A stretch of 42,773 nucleotides of DNA. Origin: an uncultured Planctomycetota bacterium (lineage in GTDB: Bacteria; Planctomycetota; Phycisphaerae; UBA1845; Fen-1342). Position 1 is the stretch's first letter, and every line of letters starts with the position of its first letter. Location of the stretch: NCBI GenBank assembly GCA_900696535.1, contig CAADGM010000049.1, positions 1 through 42,773 of the forward strand, given 5' to 3'. Position numbers and translations under genes: made by a program. Shown one piece after another: positions 32,684-41,282 of the stretch. The notes below the pieces were generated by a model that was not told where the DNA came from, searched no databases, and saw only the letters and a program-made list of their open reading frames with translations.

Positions 32684-33766
32684 TCACGCGGCCGGGCCCG
32701 GCCCGGACGCCGCGCCGTGCCCGGTTCGCTCGGCGAGCCGACCGGCGACGAACTCGCCCAGTTCCTGCCCCTGCGTGCGGGCGTTGAGCGCTTCCAGCCC
32801 GAGTTGCGTGCGAATGTACCGCGTGCCCACCGCGTTGTCGGTGGTCGGCCCGCTGATCACGTCGATGCTCAGCCCGAATCGCCCGCGGAGCACCTCGACC
32901 GCCCCCCACGCCCCGACGGGGTCGTTCGCACACAGGACCATTACCGTCGCCAGCCGCATCAGCTCCGGCTCGGCAAGGATCTCCTGCACGCCGTACTCGC
33001 CCAGGATGCCGTCACCGAGCTCGGCCACAATGACCTCGGCGCCCACATGCGCAAGATGCCCCAGCACCGTACGCGCAACGGCGACGGCGGTATCGGCCGT
33101 CGTGGAGACGACGCCCGCATCATTGAATGACGCGGCCCAGCGGGCGCCGTAGTCGCGCATGTTAAGCGTATCGCGGCGCAGCGAGACGCCGGTCAGCTTC
33201 GCGGCCCCCACCGCCAGCCCGCGCTTGGCGAGCTGCCGCACCAGCCGGCAGGCCGCCGACGTCTTGCCGCTGCTCATGCATGTGCCCGCGACGTAGACCA
33301 CGGGCACCCGCGGCAGCGGACCCTCCGGCGCCGTGATCGCGTTCATGCCGATGTGCGCTGGCACGCCGCTGCGATCCTCGAAGTCGGGGAAGACGAGCAC
33401 GCTGCCGAGCACTTCGAGGTCGAATGGCCGGCCGACGTCCGGGTTCTGCGAGGTGCAGCGACCGATGACGCCGCCGAGGTTGAGGATCTGAAGCGTGTCG
33501 CCGGCGGCGATGGTCTCGGGCACGAGGCCGGAGTAGCCGTGCAGCGCGTTGCGCTGGCCGAGCACGCCGGCGATGATGTCGCCATCGTGCAGTGTGACCA
33601 TCCGCCCGTGCAGGTCTTCAAGCTGGTTGTAGACCGTCTTCTCGCCGCGAACGCGCCCGGCCACGATGTAGCCCTCGCGGGCCACGACCTGCGGGCGGAC
33701 GCGCACGTCGCGCCGAAGCGGCACGTTGGCCGTGGCCGAGGCGATCTTGTCCAGTGACAACCGCAT
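32684..33766 (-). CDS. P-loop NTPase-fold protein of unknown function in the arginine cluster
   Basis: 360 residues, not a known arginine enzyme. The N-terminal half (about 28-128) is beta-rich and Gly-rich (GRMVTLHDGDIIAGVLG..., LNLGGVIGRC). The C-terminal half is a SIMIBI-type P-loop domain with GTCMSSGKT (161-169; Lys168), LTGVSLRRD after it, a Walker-B-like VIVAELGDG (245-253) and a CANDP segment (279-283) that may be part of the nucleotide site. The P-loop half resembles the DUF1611/MobB/BioD style of domain. Its ATG overlaps the argG stop (TGATG) after a GGGGAGG, and argC follows at 23 bp, so it is a true member of the arginine operon. Confidence 0.75.
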   Translation of the reverse strand: MRLSLDKIASATANVPLRRDVRVRPQVVAREGYIVAGRVRGEKTVYNQLEDLHGRMVTLHDGDIIAGVLGQRNALHGYSGLVPETIAAGDTLQILNLGGVIGRCTSQNPDVGRPFDLEVLGSVLVFPDFEDRSGVPAHIGMNAITAPEGPLPRVPVVYVAGTCMSSGKTSAACRLVRQLAKRGLAVGAAKLTGVSLRRDTLNMRDYGARWAASFNDAGVVSTTADTAVAVARTVLGHLAHVGAEVIVAELGDGILGEYGVQEILAEPELMRLATVMVLCANDPVGAWGAVEVLRGRFGLSIDVISGPTTDNAVGTRYIRTQLGLEALNARTQGQELGEFVAGRLAERTGHGAASGPGPAA

Positions 33767-34965
33767 CAGCCCGCCTCCCCACCGGTCGCCCGGGCGATCA
33801 GCGCGTCCTGGAGCCCGTAGAGCTTGCAGAACGCGGCGGCCTCGGCCCCCGTCCACAGGGCGCTGGTCTCGCCGTAGCGGGCCCCGGCCGACAGCAGCGA
33901 GTGCGGGCTGGTCGCGCCGAGAACCGTCGCCTGGCCGGCTTGCAAGCGGACGCGGACGCTTCCGGTCACGCTCCGCTGAGACGAGATCAGGAACGCCTCC
34001 AGGTCGCGCATGAGCGGGTCGAAGTAGCGGGCCTCGTGCAGCAGCGCGCCGTACAGGTCACCCAGCGTTCGCTTCCAGTGCTGCTGCTGGCGCGAGAGTA
34101 CGAGCTTCTCCAGCTCGCGGTGAGCGGCGATGAGCGTGACGGCCGCCGGTGCCTCGAACGCGACGCGGCCCTTGATGCCCAGGATCGTGTCGCCGACGTG
34201 GACGCCGCGGCCCACGCCGTGCCGCCCCGCCAGCGCATTCAGCCGCTCGAGCAGCGCGACCGGCTCGCACGCCTGGCCGCCCAGCGCCACCGGCACGCCG
34301 CGGTCAAACGCCAGCTCGATGTCCTCCGGCTCGGCGGGTCGCCGGTCGGGCGGCGGTGTCAGGACGTAGGCCGACTCGGGCAGCACGCCGTCGCTGCGGT
34401 GCGTCTCGCCGCCGCCGATAGTCACGCCCCACAGGCCGCGGTTGAGCGAGTAGACGGTGGTCTTTGGCGGGATGCTCACGCCGGCGCGGGCGAGGTAGGC
34501 CGTCTCCTGCTCGCGGGTGAGCTGCTGGTCGCGGATGGGCGACAGGATGGCAAGCCGCGGCGCGAGCACGCGGAAGGCGACATCGAAGCGCACCTGGTCG
34601 TTGCCCGCGCCGGTCGAGCCGTGGGCAACGGCATCGGCGCCGAGCCGGAGCGCGTGCTCGGCGACCTTGCGGGCCTGCACCACGCGCTCGGCCGAGACGC
34701 TCAGCGGATACACGTCGCCCCGCAGCGCATTGGCGAAGATCAGGTAGCGCAGGTAGTCGTCGAACAGCTCGCGGCGGGCGTCGATCGTCACGTGGTCGGC
34801 CACGCCGGCGGCCCGGGCGCGGGACTCGATCAGCGCCAGCTCATCGGCGTCGAACCCGCCGGTCTGCACCGCGCACGTGTGCACCGCCCAGCCCTGCTCG
34901 CGCAGCCACGCGGCGCAGTACGTCGTGTCGAGCCCGCCTGAGAACGCCAAGACCACTTTCTTCAT
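33766..34965 (-). CDS. argG: Argininosuccinate synthase
   Basis: 399 residues, the usual length. It joins citrulline and aspartate with ATP hydrolysis to AMP. The PP-motif AFSGGLDTTY (7-16) is intact; STGAGNDQVRFD replaces the common TGKGNDQVRFE; the SIPPKTTVYSLNRGLWG and GRHGVGRGVHVGDTILGIKGR segments are typical. The ATG at 34965 was chosen because the enzyme's N-terminus begins there. It lies 148 bp behind argR and overlaps the P-loop gene by one base. No argH is adjacent. Confidence 0.96.
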   Translation of the reverse strand: MKKVVLAFSGGLDTTYCAAWLREQGWAVHTCAVQTGGFDADELALIESRARAAGVADHVTIDARRELFDDYLRYLIFANALRGDVYPLSVSAERVVQARKVAEHALRLGADAVAHGSTGAGNDQVRFDVAFRVLAPRLAILSPIRDQQLTREQETAYLARAGVSIPPKTTVYSLNRGLWGVTIGGGETHRSDGVLPESAYVLTPPPDRRPAEPEDIELAFDRGVPVALGGQACEPVALLERLNALAGRHGVGRGVHVGDTILGIKGRVAFEAPAAVTLIAAHRELEKLVLSRQQQHWKRTLGDLYGALLHEARYFDPLMRDLEAFLISSQRSVTGSVRVRLQAGQATVLGATSPHSLLSAGARYGETSALWTGAEAAAFCKLYGLQDALIARATGGEAG

Positions 34966-35113
34966 GCTGTCGCGTACTCCTGCCGCTCGGAAGGACGGCG
35001 CGTCGGGACCGTGCGGCGCGGGCCGCGAGACTCGGAAGGGCGCTGCAACGCAGGCCGCGGCGGCGGGGCGACGTTGCGGGGTCGTCGTGCCCGCACAGGC
35101 CGCGGCCGGCGGC

Positions 35114-35566
35114 TCAGGGTGGCGGGGCCAGCCGCGCCAGCCGGGCCAGGGCGCGTCCCTGGCTGCTGCGGCTGCGGACGGCCACAAAGATGGTATCGTC
35201 ACCGGCCAGGGTGCCGACGATGTCGTCGCACTGGAGGCGGTCGATCTCGACCGCGACGGTACTGGCGGCGCCGTTGGTGGTCTTGAGGACGATCAGGTTG
35301 GCGCCGACCGGCTGCATGTCGATGATTAATTCATTTTTCGGGGCCTCGCGAGCACCCACGCCGTCGCGGGCCAGGTCCTCCAGGGGGCGATAGCGCCCGC
35401 CCAGCTTCACCAGGCCCAGCTCGCGCAGGTCGCGGCTGATGCTGGCCTGATTCGCGTGAAAGCCACGCTGTTCGAGCAGCCGCACGAGGTCCTCTTGCCG
35501 CGAGACGGCGTGCCGGCGAATCAGTCGCCGCAGAGTCGCCTGCCTGGATCGCTTTTCGGCACCCAT
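35114..35566 (-). CDS. argR: Arginine repressor ArgR
   Basis: 150 residues, the standard size. The winged HTH domain is at about 8-56 (SRQEDLVRLLEQRGFHANQASISRDLRELGLVKL). The C-terminal hexamerisation and arginine-binding domain has the Asp-pair motif GTLAGDDTI (118-126). It senses L-arginine and represses arginine biosynthesis. The gene is first in the minus-strand arginine cluster, with AT-rich ARG-box-like sites just upstream, implying autoregulation. Codons 77-83 use A/T-rich codons such as AAA, AAT and TTA, unlike the rest of the gene, and form an ARG-box-like sequence. Confidence 0.95.
   Translation of the reverse strand: MGAEKRSRQATLRRLIRRHAVSRQEDLVRLLEQRGFHANQASISRDLRELGLVKLGGRYRPLEDLARDGVGAREAPKNELIIDMQPVGANLIVLKTTNGAASTVAVEIDRLQCDDIVGTLAGDDTIFVAVRSRSSQGRALARLARLAPPP
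35322..35334. promoter_or_regulatory. ARG-box-like palindrome inside argR
   Basis: The plus strand reads ATGATTAATTCAT, a near-perfect AT-rich palindrome resembling half or whole of an ARG box (TGAAT-4 nt-ATTCA). It lies within the codons for K77-D83 of argR, in a gene that otherwise avoids A/T-ending codons. Confidence 0.45.
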
Positions 35567-35577
35567 GGCCACCTGAC

Positions 35578-35610
35578 AGAATAAAATAACAGCTCGTGAA
35601 TTATTATGCG
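35578..35610. promoter_or_regulatory. Two ARG-box-like sites upstream of argR
   Basis: AGAATAAAATAACA (35578-35591) and TGAATTATTATGCG (35597-35610) each fit the weak palindrome TGAAT-4 nt-ATTCA with a few mismatches. Their centres are 19 bp apart, close to the roughly two-turn spacing of ArgR site pairs. They form an isolated AT-rich island 12-44 bp upstream of the argR start, where the promoter must also lie. Confidence 0.6.
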
Positions 35611-36163
35611 CTACCGCCGCCCGGTGGTCAAGGGTGAGCAGAAACGATTTCTGGGGGAGCCGTGAAGAAGGAGGATCATCCCAGGTGGCGGCGGCGTGCC
35701 CCCCTCTCTCCCCGCCCGCTCCCGCCCGCCCCTGCCCACTCAACCCGCCGAGAACCATTCCTCACTCCCCCTTCCATTCAGGAAGGGGTCGGGGGAGCGT
35801 CGAAGTCGACGTCCGAGTCACCACTCCGACTGCGTGGTTCACGCGATTCTGGGCCGTGGATGCACATCTGCTCTCGATCAGCCCCCCGAACCGCGGCGCG
35901 CGCTGGCCCGCGCGGGCACTTTTTCTAAGATCGCCCCCCGCAGGCGTGTCCCAGTACGGCCGGGCCCCGCGCGGCCGCAAACCAATTTGCCGACCTCGCC
36001 CTCCCACCGGAAACGTCTATCGGCACCACCGATCGCCTGGCGGGCCATCGCTGGACGGCGACGCGCCCCGGCCGGCGCGGGGGCTAGAGTCTGGCGGCTT
36101 GCGGGACGGCTCCCGAGCCGCCCGCCCCGTCGCCGCGGGGTCCGTGCCAAGGAGGATCGAAGC
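35611..36163. other. Long divergent intergenic region
   Basis: No gene is convincing between argR and the PEP-CTERM gene. It holds an 8-bp hairpin CCCCTTCC/GGAAGGGG (35768-35788) and a self-complementary GCCCGCGCGGGC followed by ACTTTTTC (35906-35925), which looks like a terminator or a palindromic unit on the plus strand. It must contain the promoter of the PEP-CTERM gene. Confidence 0.45.
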
Positions 36164-36892
36164 ATGCGTATCGCGAAGCTCAGCACCGTCGTCGCCCTGG
36201 TCGTCAGCAGCCTGCTCGGCTCGTCCGCTTTCGCGGGCACGATCTATGCACACTACGAGCTGGCCTACAACACCCAGAAGGTGAAGTTCTATACGAACCT
36301 CCCGGGCCACACCGGCGCCCTCGAGCCCAGCGCGGCGATCCTGGCGGGCGATCGGCTGGACCTGCCCGCCGGCCCCGGCGTCGACACGAACGTCCCCGAC
36401 CTGTTCAACACCGCGTGCGTGGAGATCGGCGAGAATATCAGTGTCCCGTCGAACAGCACGCATCCAAATGTCTACCCGCTGCTCGGCGCGACCACGACCC
36501 TGGGCGGCTACTCCGGCCCGGTCTACTTCGACGCCGCCCGCACCAAGGCCACCGAGAAGCTCTGGGGCGCGTTCTTCGGCAGCGTCATCAACAAGACCAC
36601 CGCGGCCATCTTCCAGCTGTGCCAGTGGGAGATCGCGTTCGACACCGACCTGACGCTGAACGATCCCACGCAGCTCACGCCGTTCTTCGTCAAGCCCGGG
36701 CAGTTCCAGGCCGGCATCACCGACGTGGCCGAAAGCTGGCTGGCGACCATCCGCAACGACACGAGTGACCAGCTCCCGCGCACCAGCATGTTGCTGCTGA
36801 GCGGCCCGGGCATCCAGGACCTGGTCACGCCGCTGCCCGAGCCCGCCAGCCTGGCGCTGCTGCTGGCCGGCCTGCTGATCCGCCGGAAGTAA
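36164..36892 (+). CDS. PEP-CTERM surface/exported protein
   Basis: 242 residues. A signal peptide (cleavage near AFA-G) is followed by a beta-rich domain of unknown function. The C-terminus is a textbook PEP-CTERM sorting signal: LPEPASLALLLAGLLIRRK, with the PEP motif, a hydrophobic stretch and basic end. Such proteins are processed by an exosortase, which is not in the window. AAGGAGG lies 8 bases before the ATG, one of the strongest ribosome binding sites here, so high expression is likely. Confidence 0.85.
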   Translation: MRIAKLSTVVALVVSSLLGSSAFAGTIYAHYELAYNTQKVKFYTNLPGHTGALEPSAAILAGDRLDLPAGPGVDTNVPDLFNTACVEIGENISVPSNSTHPNVYPLLGATTTLGGYSGPVYFDAARTKATEKLWGAFFGSVINKTTAAIFQLCQWEIAFDTDLTLNDPTQLTPFFVKPGQFQAGITDVAESWLATIRNDTSDQLPRTSMLLLSGPGIQDLVTPLPEPASLALLLAGLLIRRK

Positions 36893-37060
36893 GCGACCCC
36901 GTCGTGTGGCCGGTTCAACCGCCGGCCCGTGACAGACCGAATCATCTCCACCGCCCGCCGACGTGATCCGGGGTCGCGTCGGCGGGCGAGCTTGTGCGCC
37001 GACGGCGAGAGCGCTTGGCGCGGATGCACTCGTCGGGAAATGGGAATCGCCGACTGTTGG

Positions 37061-37957
37061 CTACGAGCGTTCGCGCAGCAACCTGCGAATCCGGGTGCGC
37101 AAGAGCATCGGCGCGACCGCCAGCACGCAGACTTGCAGCACAAGCATGGCAAGCGAGGCGAACAGGAGCAGAATTCGGGTAAGGTCCGCGTTCCGGATGG
37201 AAGCGAGGCTTGCAGCCGTCGGTAAGCCGAGCCACAGCACCCAGAGCGCGCCGAACGCCCAACCCATGCCGCGCACCGATTGAGCTTTCTGTTGGAGCGC
37301 GCACCTTTCCAGCAGTCGCCATTCGTACGGCGCAAGCGAGAACATCAGCGCGACGCCGACGACGCCGATCGGTGAGAGCACGATCAGCATCACGGACGCA
37401 GCCATGGGCTCCGCGGCGCAGAACAGCAGACACGCGCCGACAACGGCGCCCATCGAGACGAGGCCGGTCCACCGAGACCATTGCCTGGGCCAGTTCGCGC
37501 ACCCCGTGCGAAGGTCCTCCGGCGTCGTGAACTGGAAGATGCCCCAGGCCAGCATCGCGGCGCCAACTACCGGAGCCATGACGAAGAGCGATTCCGCCAT
37601 TTCGCCCACAGAGATCCCGAGCAGCTTGTCCAGACCTCCGCGGTCCGATGCGAACAGGAAGAAGCCGCCGAGGAACAGGACGAGCGCGCTCAGAACCCCG
37701 AACGTCATCCAGCCCGCGCCGCTGGTCAAGGCGCGCAGCCACGCCGCGTCTGCAAGCGACAGATCGGCACTCAGCGAGCGCAACACCGGGGCGCCGCACT
37801 CCGGGCTGTTGGCGTCCGCCGCCAGCGTGCGAAGGCTGTAACTGCACTGCACACACGACAGGTCGTTCTCAACCAGGCCGCTGCCCTGCGAAGCAACCGG
37901 CTCCCCCTGCACGACGTCGCTCGTCCTTGTGCCGCCGTCTATCACACAAGCCCCCAC
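37061..37957 (-). CDS. Zinc-ribbon-derived membrane protein
   Basis: 298 residues, GTG start. The N-terminus has a ribbon like that of the 7443-8129 protein, but the third zinc ligand is changed (C35, C38, then S51 and C54; NSPECG in place of CPECG), so zinc binding is doubtful. Several hydrophobic stretches follow (about 75-105, 120-142, 160-178, 185-210, 230-255, 265-285), giving a polytopic membrane protein. Function unknown. An alternative GTG start lies four codons downstream. Confidence 0.7.
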   Translation of the reverse strand: MGACVIDGGTRTSDVVQGEPVASQGSGLVENDLSCVQCSYSLRTLAADANSPECGAPVLRSLSADLSLADAAWLRALTSGAGWMTFGVLSALVLFLGGFFLFASDRGGLDKLLGISVGEMAESLFVMAPVVGAAMLAWGIFQFTTPEDLRTGCANWPRQWSRWTGLVSMGAVVGACLLFCAAEPMAASVMLIVLSPIGVVGVALMFSLAPYEWRLLERCALQQKAQSVRGMGWAFGALWVLWLGLPTAASLASIRNADLTRILLLFASLAMLVLQVCVLAVAPMLLRTRIRRLLRERS

Positions 37958-38012
37958 AGCTCAAACTGGGCCGCCCGCCCGATCGATCGCGGTCACCCGA
38001 CCTGGCCGGCGA

Positions 38013-39878
38013 TCACGAATCGAAGAAGTGCACCTGGAGCACGGCGAAGTCCGCCAGGTCCACGGCGCCGTCTTCCTGAACATCGGAAGCCTGGCACGAC
38101 TCCACCGGTGGCGTCCCCGGCGGCGGGCCGGTCATGCAGGACGCGAACTGCTCGATATCCGCCGTGTCGACGAAGCCGTCCAGGTTCAGGTCGCCAAAGC
38201 GCCGCTGCACGTTCACGCGCAGCAGCAGCTCGAGCGCAGCGACCCGCTCGCCCGGCAGGTCCTCGTCGCTCACGGTCACCGTCGCGGGCGCTTCGTACGT
38301 CCCCGGCACCAAGCCGGCGGTATCGAATGCAAAGGTGAGCACGGCGGGCGTGGCGCCGACACCGCCCACCAGACCGCCGACGAAGGCGAACGGTGCCGCC
38401 GGCGGGCTCACGGCGTCAACGTCCAGAAACGCTTGATCGGCATCGTGATCGAGGTTCCAGACGGGCGCGGTGAGCATCGCGACGCCGCTCTCGGTCGGCA
38501 CGTCGAGCGAGACGGTCGCGGCGTGCTGCGGCTCCCCCGGCGAGAGCGACGGGCTCGCCGGTCGGACCACGGTCCGCGAGGTCCCGAGCAAGAGACCTGA
38601 GCCCTGCGCACCCTGGCGATCAGTCTGCAGGACGACCGTGCCGGTCGCCAGCCCGATCGTGTCGGTCTCGACCGGCAGTGAGACCGCGACCGGCGGCGCG
38701 AGGCCCGCGACCGTCCCGCTGGCGACTCCCGAGAGCACGCCGGCGCCGGTCGCGACAAAGTCAAGCGCATCGACGCCGGCCGGGACGACCGCATCGGCCA
38801 CGTTGCTCACCAGCACGACCGCTTCGAGGGCTGCGCCCTGAACAACACGGCCGAAGTCGGCGGGCGAGAGCGACGCGGCCAAGAGCGCCGGTACCTGGTA
38901 CTCAACCACGACCGGCAGGTGATCCGACGCGACGGCCAGGAGCGCGGCCAGCGCGTCGGCGTTGGGCAGGTAGTACGTGTTGGTGCCCGCGTTGATCGGC
39001 ACGTCGTAGTGATTGCCGTCGTTGCCGAAGGTGCGATACGACCCCGGGATTATCGACAGCCCCGCGCCGTCATGGAACGCGACCGTGCTGAGCTGGAAGT
39101 CAAACCGGTCGTCCATTCCGCCGCCGACCAGGCCGCCGCTGCCGCCGTAGGGCGACTGCGTGTGCTTGAGGGCGTTGGCGGCCCCGGCCCACGTCCCGGT
39201 GCCGAGGGGGTCTATGGCTTGCGCCGGCCCCGGCGAGAGGAACGTCAGGTAGGCCGGCTCAGTGTGGCTGTACAGGTTGAAGTCGCCGGCGAAGATGATG
39301 TGCTCGCCGGGCGGGAGCGCGTCCGCATTCGCGCGGATGGCCGCCGCGCCCAGGTTGCGCAGCGTCCGGTCGCTCGACGTATTGCTGGCCTTCAGGTGCG
39401 CGCTGTAGATGTAGAAGTACACGGGCGGGTCATCGTAGCCCACCAGGCGAAGCAGCCAACGGTCGGCGTAGCGGCTGGCCTGCGTGTAGATGTCGACGTG
39501 CCCGCTGACGTCTTCGGCGATCTTGTCCGTGCGGTAGTAGCACGCCTGCGCCCCGGCAGCGCTGTTCTCGCCGAAGTTCGTGTAGGTCGCCAGCGCGTAC
39601 GTGATCCCGGGCGGGGCCGCCGCGTTGAGGCGGGTAAGCAGGACGGCCCAGTCGGGCGTCGCGTTGTCCTGGACCTCCTGAAAGACGTAGACCCACGGGG
39701 CGGTGGCAAAGCCCGGCTTGTCATCCACGTTCAGCGCCGCCAGCACGTCCTGCAAGGCGCTCACGTTCCCGTCCAGGCCGGCTACGTTCCAGTTGACCAC
39801 CCGCATCTGCGCGGCGGCGCTTGCAGCCAGCATGACGGACAACCAGGCCCCAGCCACAAGCCGCGCGCATCCAGACAT
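38013..39878 (-). CDS. Secreted endonuclease/exonuclease/phosphatase-family protein with dockerin-like tail
   Basis: 621 residues. A signal peptide ends near AAA-Q. The EEP domain (about 25-360) shows NWNVAGLDG, the metal-binding FQEVQDN, the YIYSAHLKA strand, AGDFNLYSHTEP and the final SDHLPVVVEY, the order seen in DNase I-like enzymes. A large insert with Ala/Gly-rich loops precedes the last motif. Two beta-sandwich-like domains (about 370-560) follow, and the C-terminal GDLNLDGFVDTADIEQFASCMTGP with a second calcium loop is dockerin-like. Extracellular nucleic acid or phospholipid breakdown is inferred. GAGG precedes the ATG at 39878. Confidence 0.8.
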   Translation of the reverse strand: MSGCARLVAGAWLSVMLAASAAAQMRVVNWNVAGLDGNVSALQDVLAALNVDDKPGFATAPWVYVFQEVQDNATPDWAVLLTRLNAAAPPGITYALATYTNFGENSAAGAQACYYRTDKIAEDVSGHVDIYTQASRYADRWLLRLVGYDDPPVYFYIYSAHLKASNTSSDRTLRNLGAAAIRANADALPPGEHIIFAGDFNLYSHTEPAYLTFLSPGPAQAIDPLGTGTWAGAANALKHTQSPYGGSGGLVGGGMDDRFDFQLSTVAFHDGAGLSIIPGSYRTFGNDGNHYDVPINAGTNTYYLPNADALAALLAVASDHLPVVVEYQVPALLAASLSPADFGRVVQGAALEAVVLVSNVADAVVPAGVDALDFVATGAGVLSGVASGTVAGLAPPVAVSLPVETDTIGLATGTVVLQTDRQGAQGSGLLLGTSRTVVRPASPSLSPGEPQHAATVSLDVPTESGVAMLTAPVWNLDHDADQAFLDVDAVSPPAAPFAFVGGLVGGVGATPAVLTFAFDTAGLVPGTYEAPATVTVSDEDLPGERVAALELLLRVNVQRRFGDLNLDGFVDTADIEQFASCMTGPPPGTPPVESCQASDVQEDGAVDLADFAVLQVHFFDS

Positions 39879-39910
39879 TCGCAAGCCTCGATTCCCCGCC
39901 GGCGGCGGGC

Positions 39911-41047
39911 TCACTCGCCGCTGCGCGGCGGCGGCTCCTTCGGCTCGCCGAACCAGCCGCTGCGGCGGAAGAAGTATAACATGACCAGCGCTGTGCCGAT
40001 CATCACGGCCCACGTCACCGGATAACCCCAGTACCAGCGCAGCTCGGGCATGTTGAAGGGCGAGTAGTCCGGGTCGAAGTTCATGCCGTAGACGCCCACC
40101 AGGAACGTCAGCGGGATGAAGATCGTCGAGATGATCGTCAGCAGCTTCATGGTCTCGTTGGTTCGCTGGCTGACGCTTGAGAGGTGGATTTCCGTCAGGC
40201 CGCTGGCGACGTCGCGAAAGCTCTCCACCAGGTCGATGATCTGGATCACGTGGTCCTGCACGTCACGCAGGTACACGCGCGTCTCTTCGGCGATCAACGG
40301 CGACTGGTCGCGCATCAGCGTGTTGATCGCGTCGCGCATCGGCCACATGATCCGCCGAACGCTCAGCAGGTCGCGCTTGACCGCGTGCAGCCGCGGCATC
40401 AGCGCGCGGCGCGGGGCCTCGGCGACCTCAACCTCCAGCGCATCCAGCCGGTCGCCGGCCTCCTCGATCAGCGGGAAGTAGTGATCGACGATTGTGTCCA
40501 GCAGCGCGTACAAGAGGCAGTCCGGTCGTGCCGTGCGCGCCCGGCCCCAGCCGCTGCGGATTCGCGTGCGGACCGCGTCGAGGCAGTCGCCACCCGGTGT
40601 CTGCTGGAACGTGATGAGGAACCGCTCCCCGAAGAAGAAGCTCACCTGCTCGGTCACCCACGGCTCGCCCGGCACGGGCATCCGCGTGACCGCGAAGTAG
40701 TGCGTGCCGAACGGCTCGACCTTCGACCGCTGGTGGGGGTGCGTCACGTCCTCCAGCGCCAGGCGGTGCAGCCCGAAGAGCTGCCCGAGCTGGCTGATGA
40801 GCGACGCGTCCCCGATCCCGTCCACGTTCAGCCAGACGACCGGCCACCTGGCCAGCAGCGGCGGAATCTCGCGCAGGTCCTGGACCTGCTGCTCCTCGTA
40901 CGCGTCCGGCCCGTACGCCAGCACGTGCAGCGTGCTCCGCGGCGCCTCCGGGTCGGGGATGATCGTCCCGGCCGGCGCCCCGGGTTCGGTCCGCCGGGAT
41001 ATCTCGTCCTTCAGGCGTTTGCGTCTGCGTCGTGTGCGACTCGACAT
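39911..41047 (-). CDS. corA: CorA-type magnesium/cobalt transporter
   Basis: 378 residues. A basic N-terminus leads into the large cytoplasmic funnel domain, then two transmembrane helices at the C-terminus. The signature GMN is present in GVYGMNF after TFLVG, and the segment between the helices is acidic (DPDYSPFNMPE). The long helix with LLSVRRIMWPMRDAIN is typical. The ATG at 41047 was chosen; the frame upstream is unlike CorA. It lies 32 bp upstream of the EEP gene. Confidence 0.95.
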   Translation of the reverse strand: MSSRTRRRRKRLKDEISRRTEPGAPAGTIIPDPEAPRSTLHVLAYGPDAYEEQQVQDLREIPPLLARWPVVWLNVDGIGDASLISQLGQLFGLHRLALEDVTHPHQRSKVEPFGTHYFAVTRMPVPGEPWVTEQVSFFFGERFLITFQQTPGGDCLDAVRTRIRSGWGRARTARPDCLLYALLDTIVDHYFPLIEEAGDRLDALEVEVAEAPRRALMPRLHAVKRDLLSVRRIMWPMRDAINTLMRDQSPLIAEETRVYLRDVQDHVIQIIDLVESFRDVASGLTEIHLSSVSQRTNETMKLLTIISTIFIPLTFLVGVYGMNFDPDYSPFNMPELRWYWGYPVTWAVMIGTALVMLYFFRRSGWFGEPKEPPPRSGE

Positions 41048-41282
41048 CGCTGGTTTTCCATGTGCCCGGGGAAGTGGCGGCCGCTGGCCGTATTGTACGT
41101 GAAGCGATCCCACTACCCCCCCCCGCCCAGGGAGCGGCTGGGAGATGGTCGGACGTTTCAGCGGACGCGCTGGCTCGATTCTCTGGTGCCTGTCGATTCA
41201 ACTCGCACGGTACCTTCGCGGCACCGAGCTGGCAGTTGTTCGGCGACCCGGGATGAACGCGAGCATCTCGGCGCCCGCGGGG
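41048..41282. other. Intergenic region
   Basis: No gene is seen. It is the upstream region of corA and the tail of the following minus-strand gene. Confidence 0.4.

Noticed and set aside
35906-35925. Intrinsic terminator for a plus-strand gene
   Set aside because: The palindrome plus T run looks like a terminator, but no plus-strand gene lies upstream; it was kept only as a structural note.
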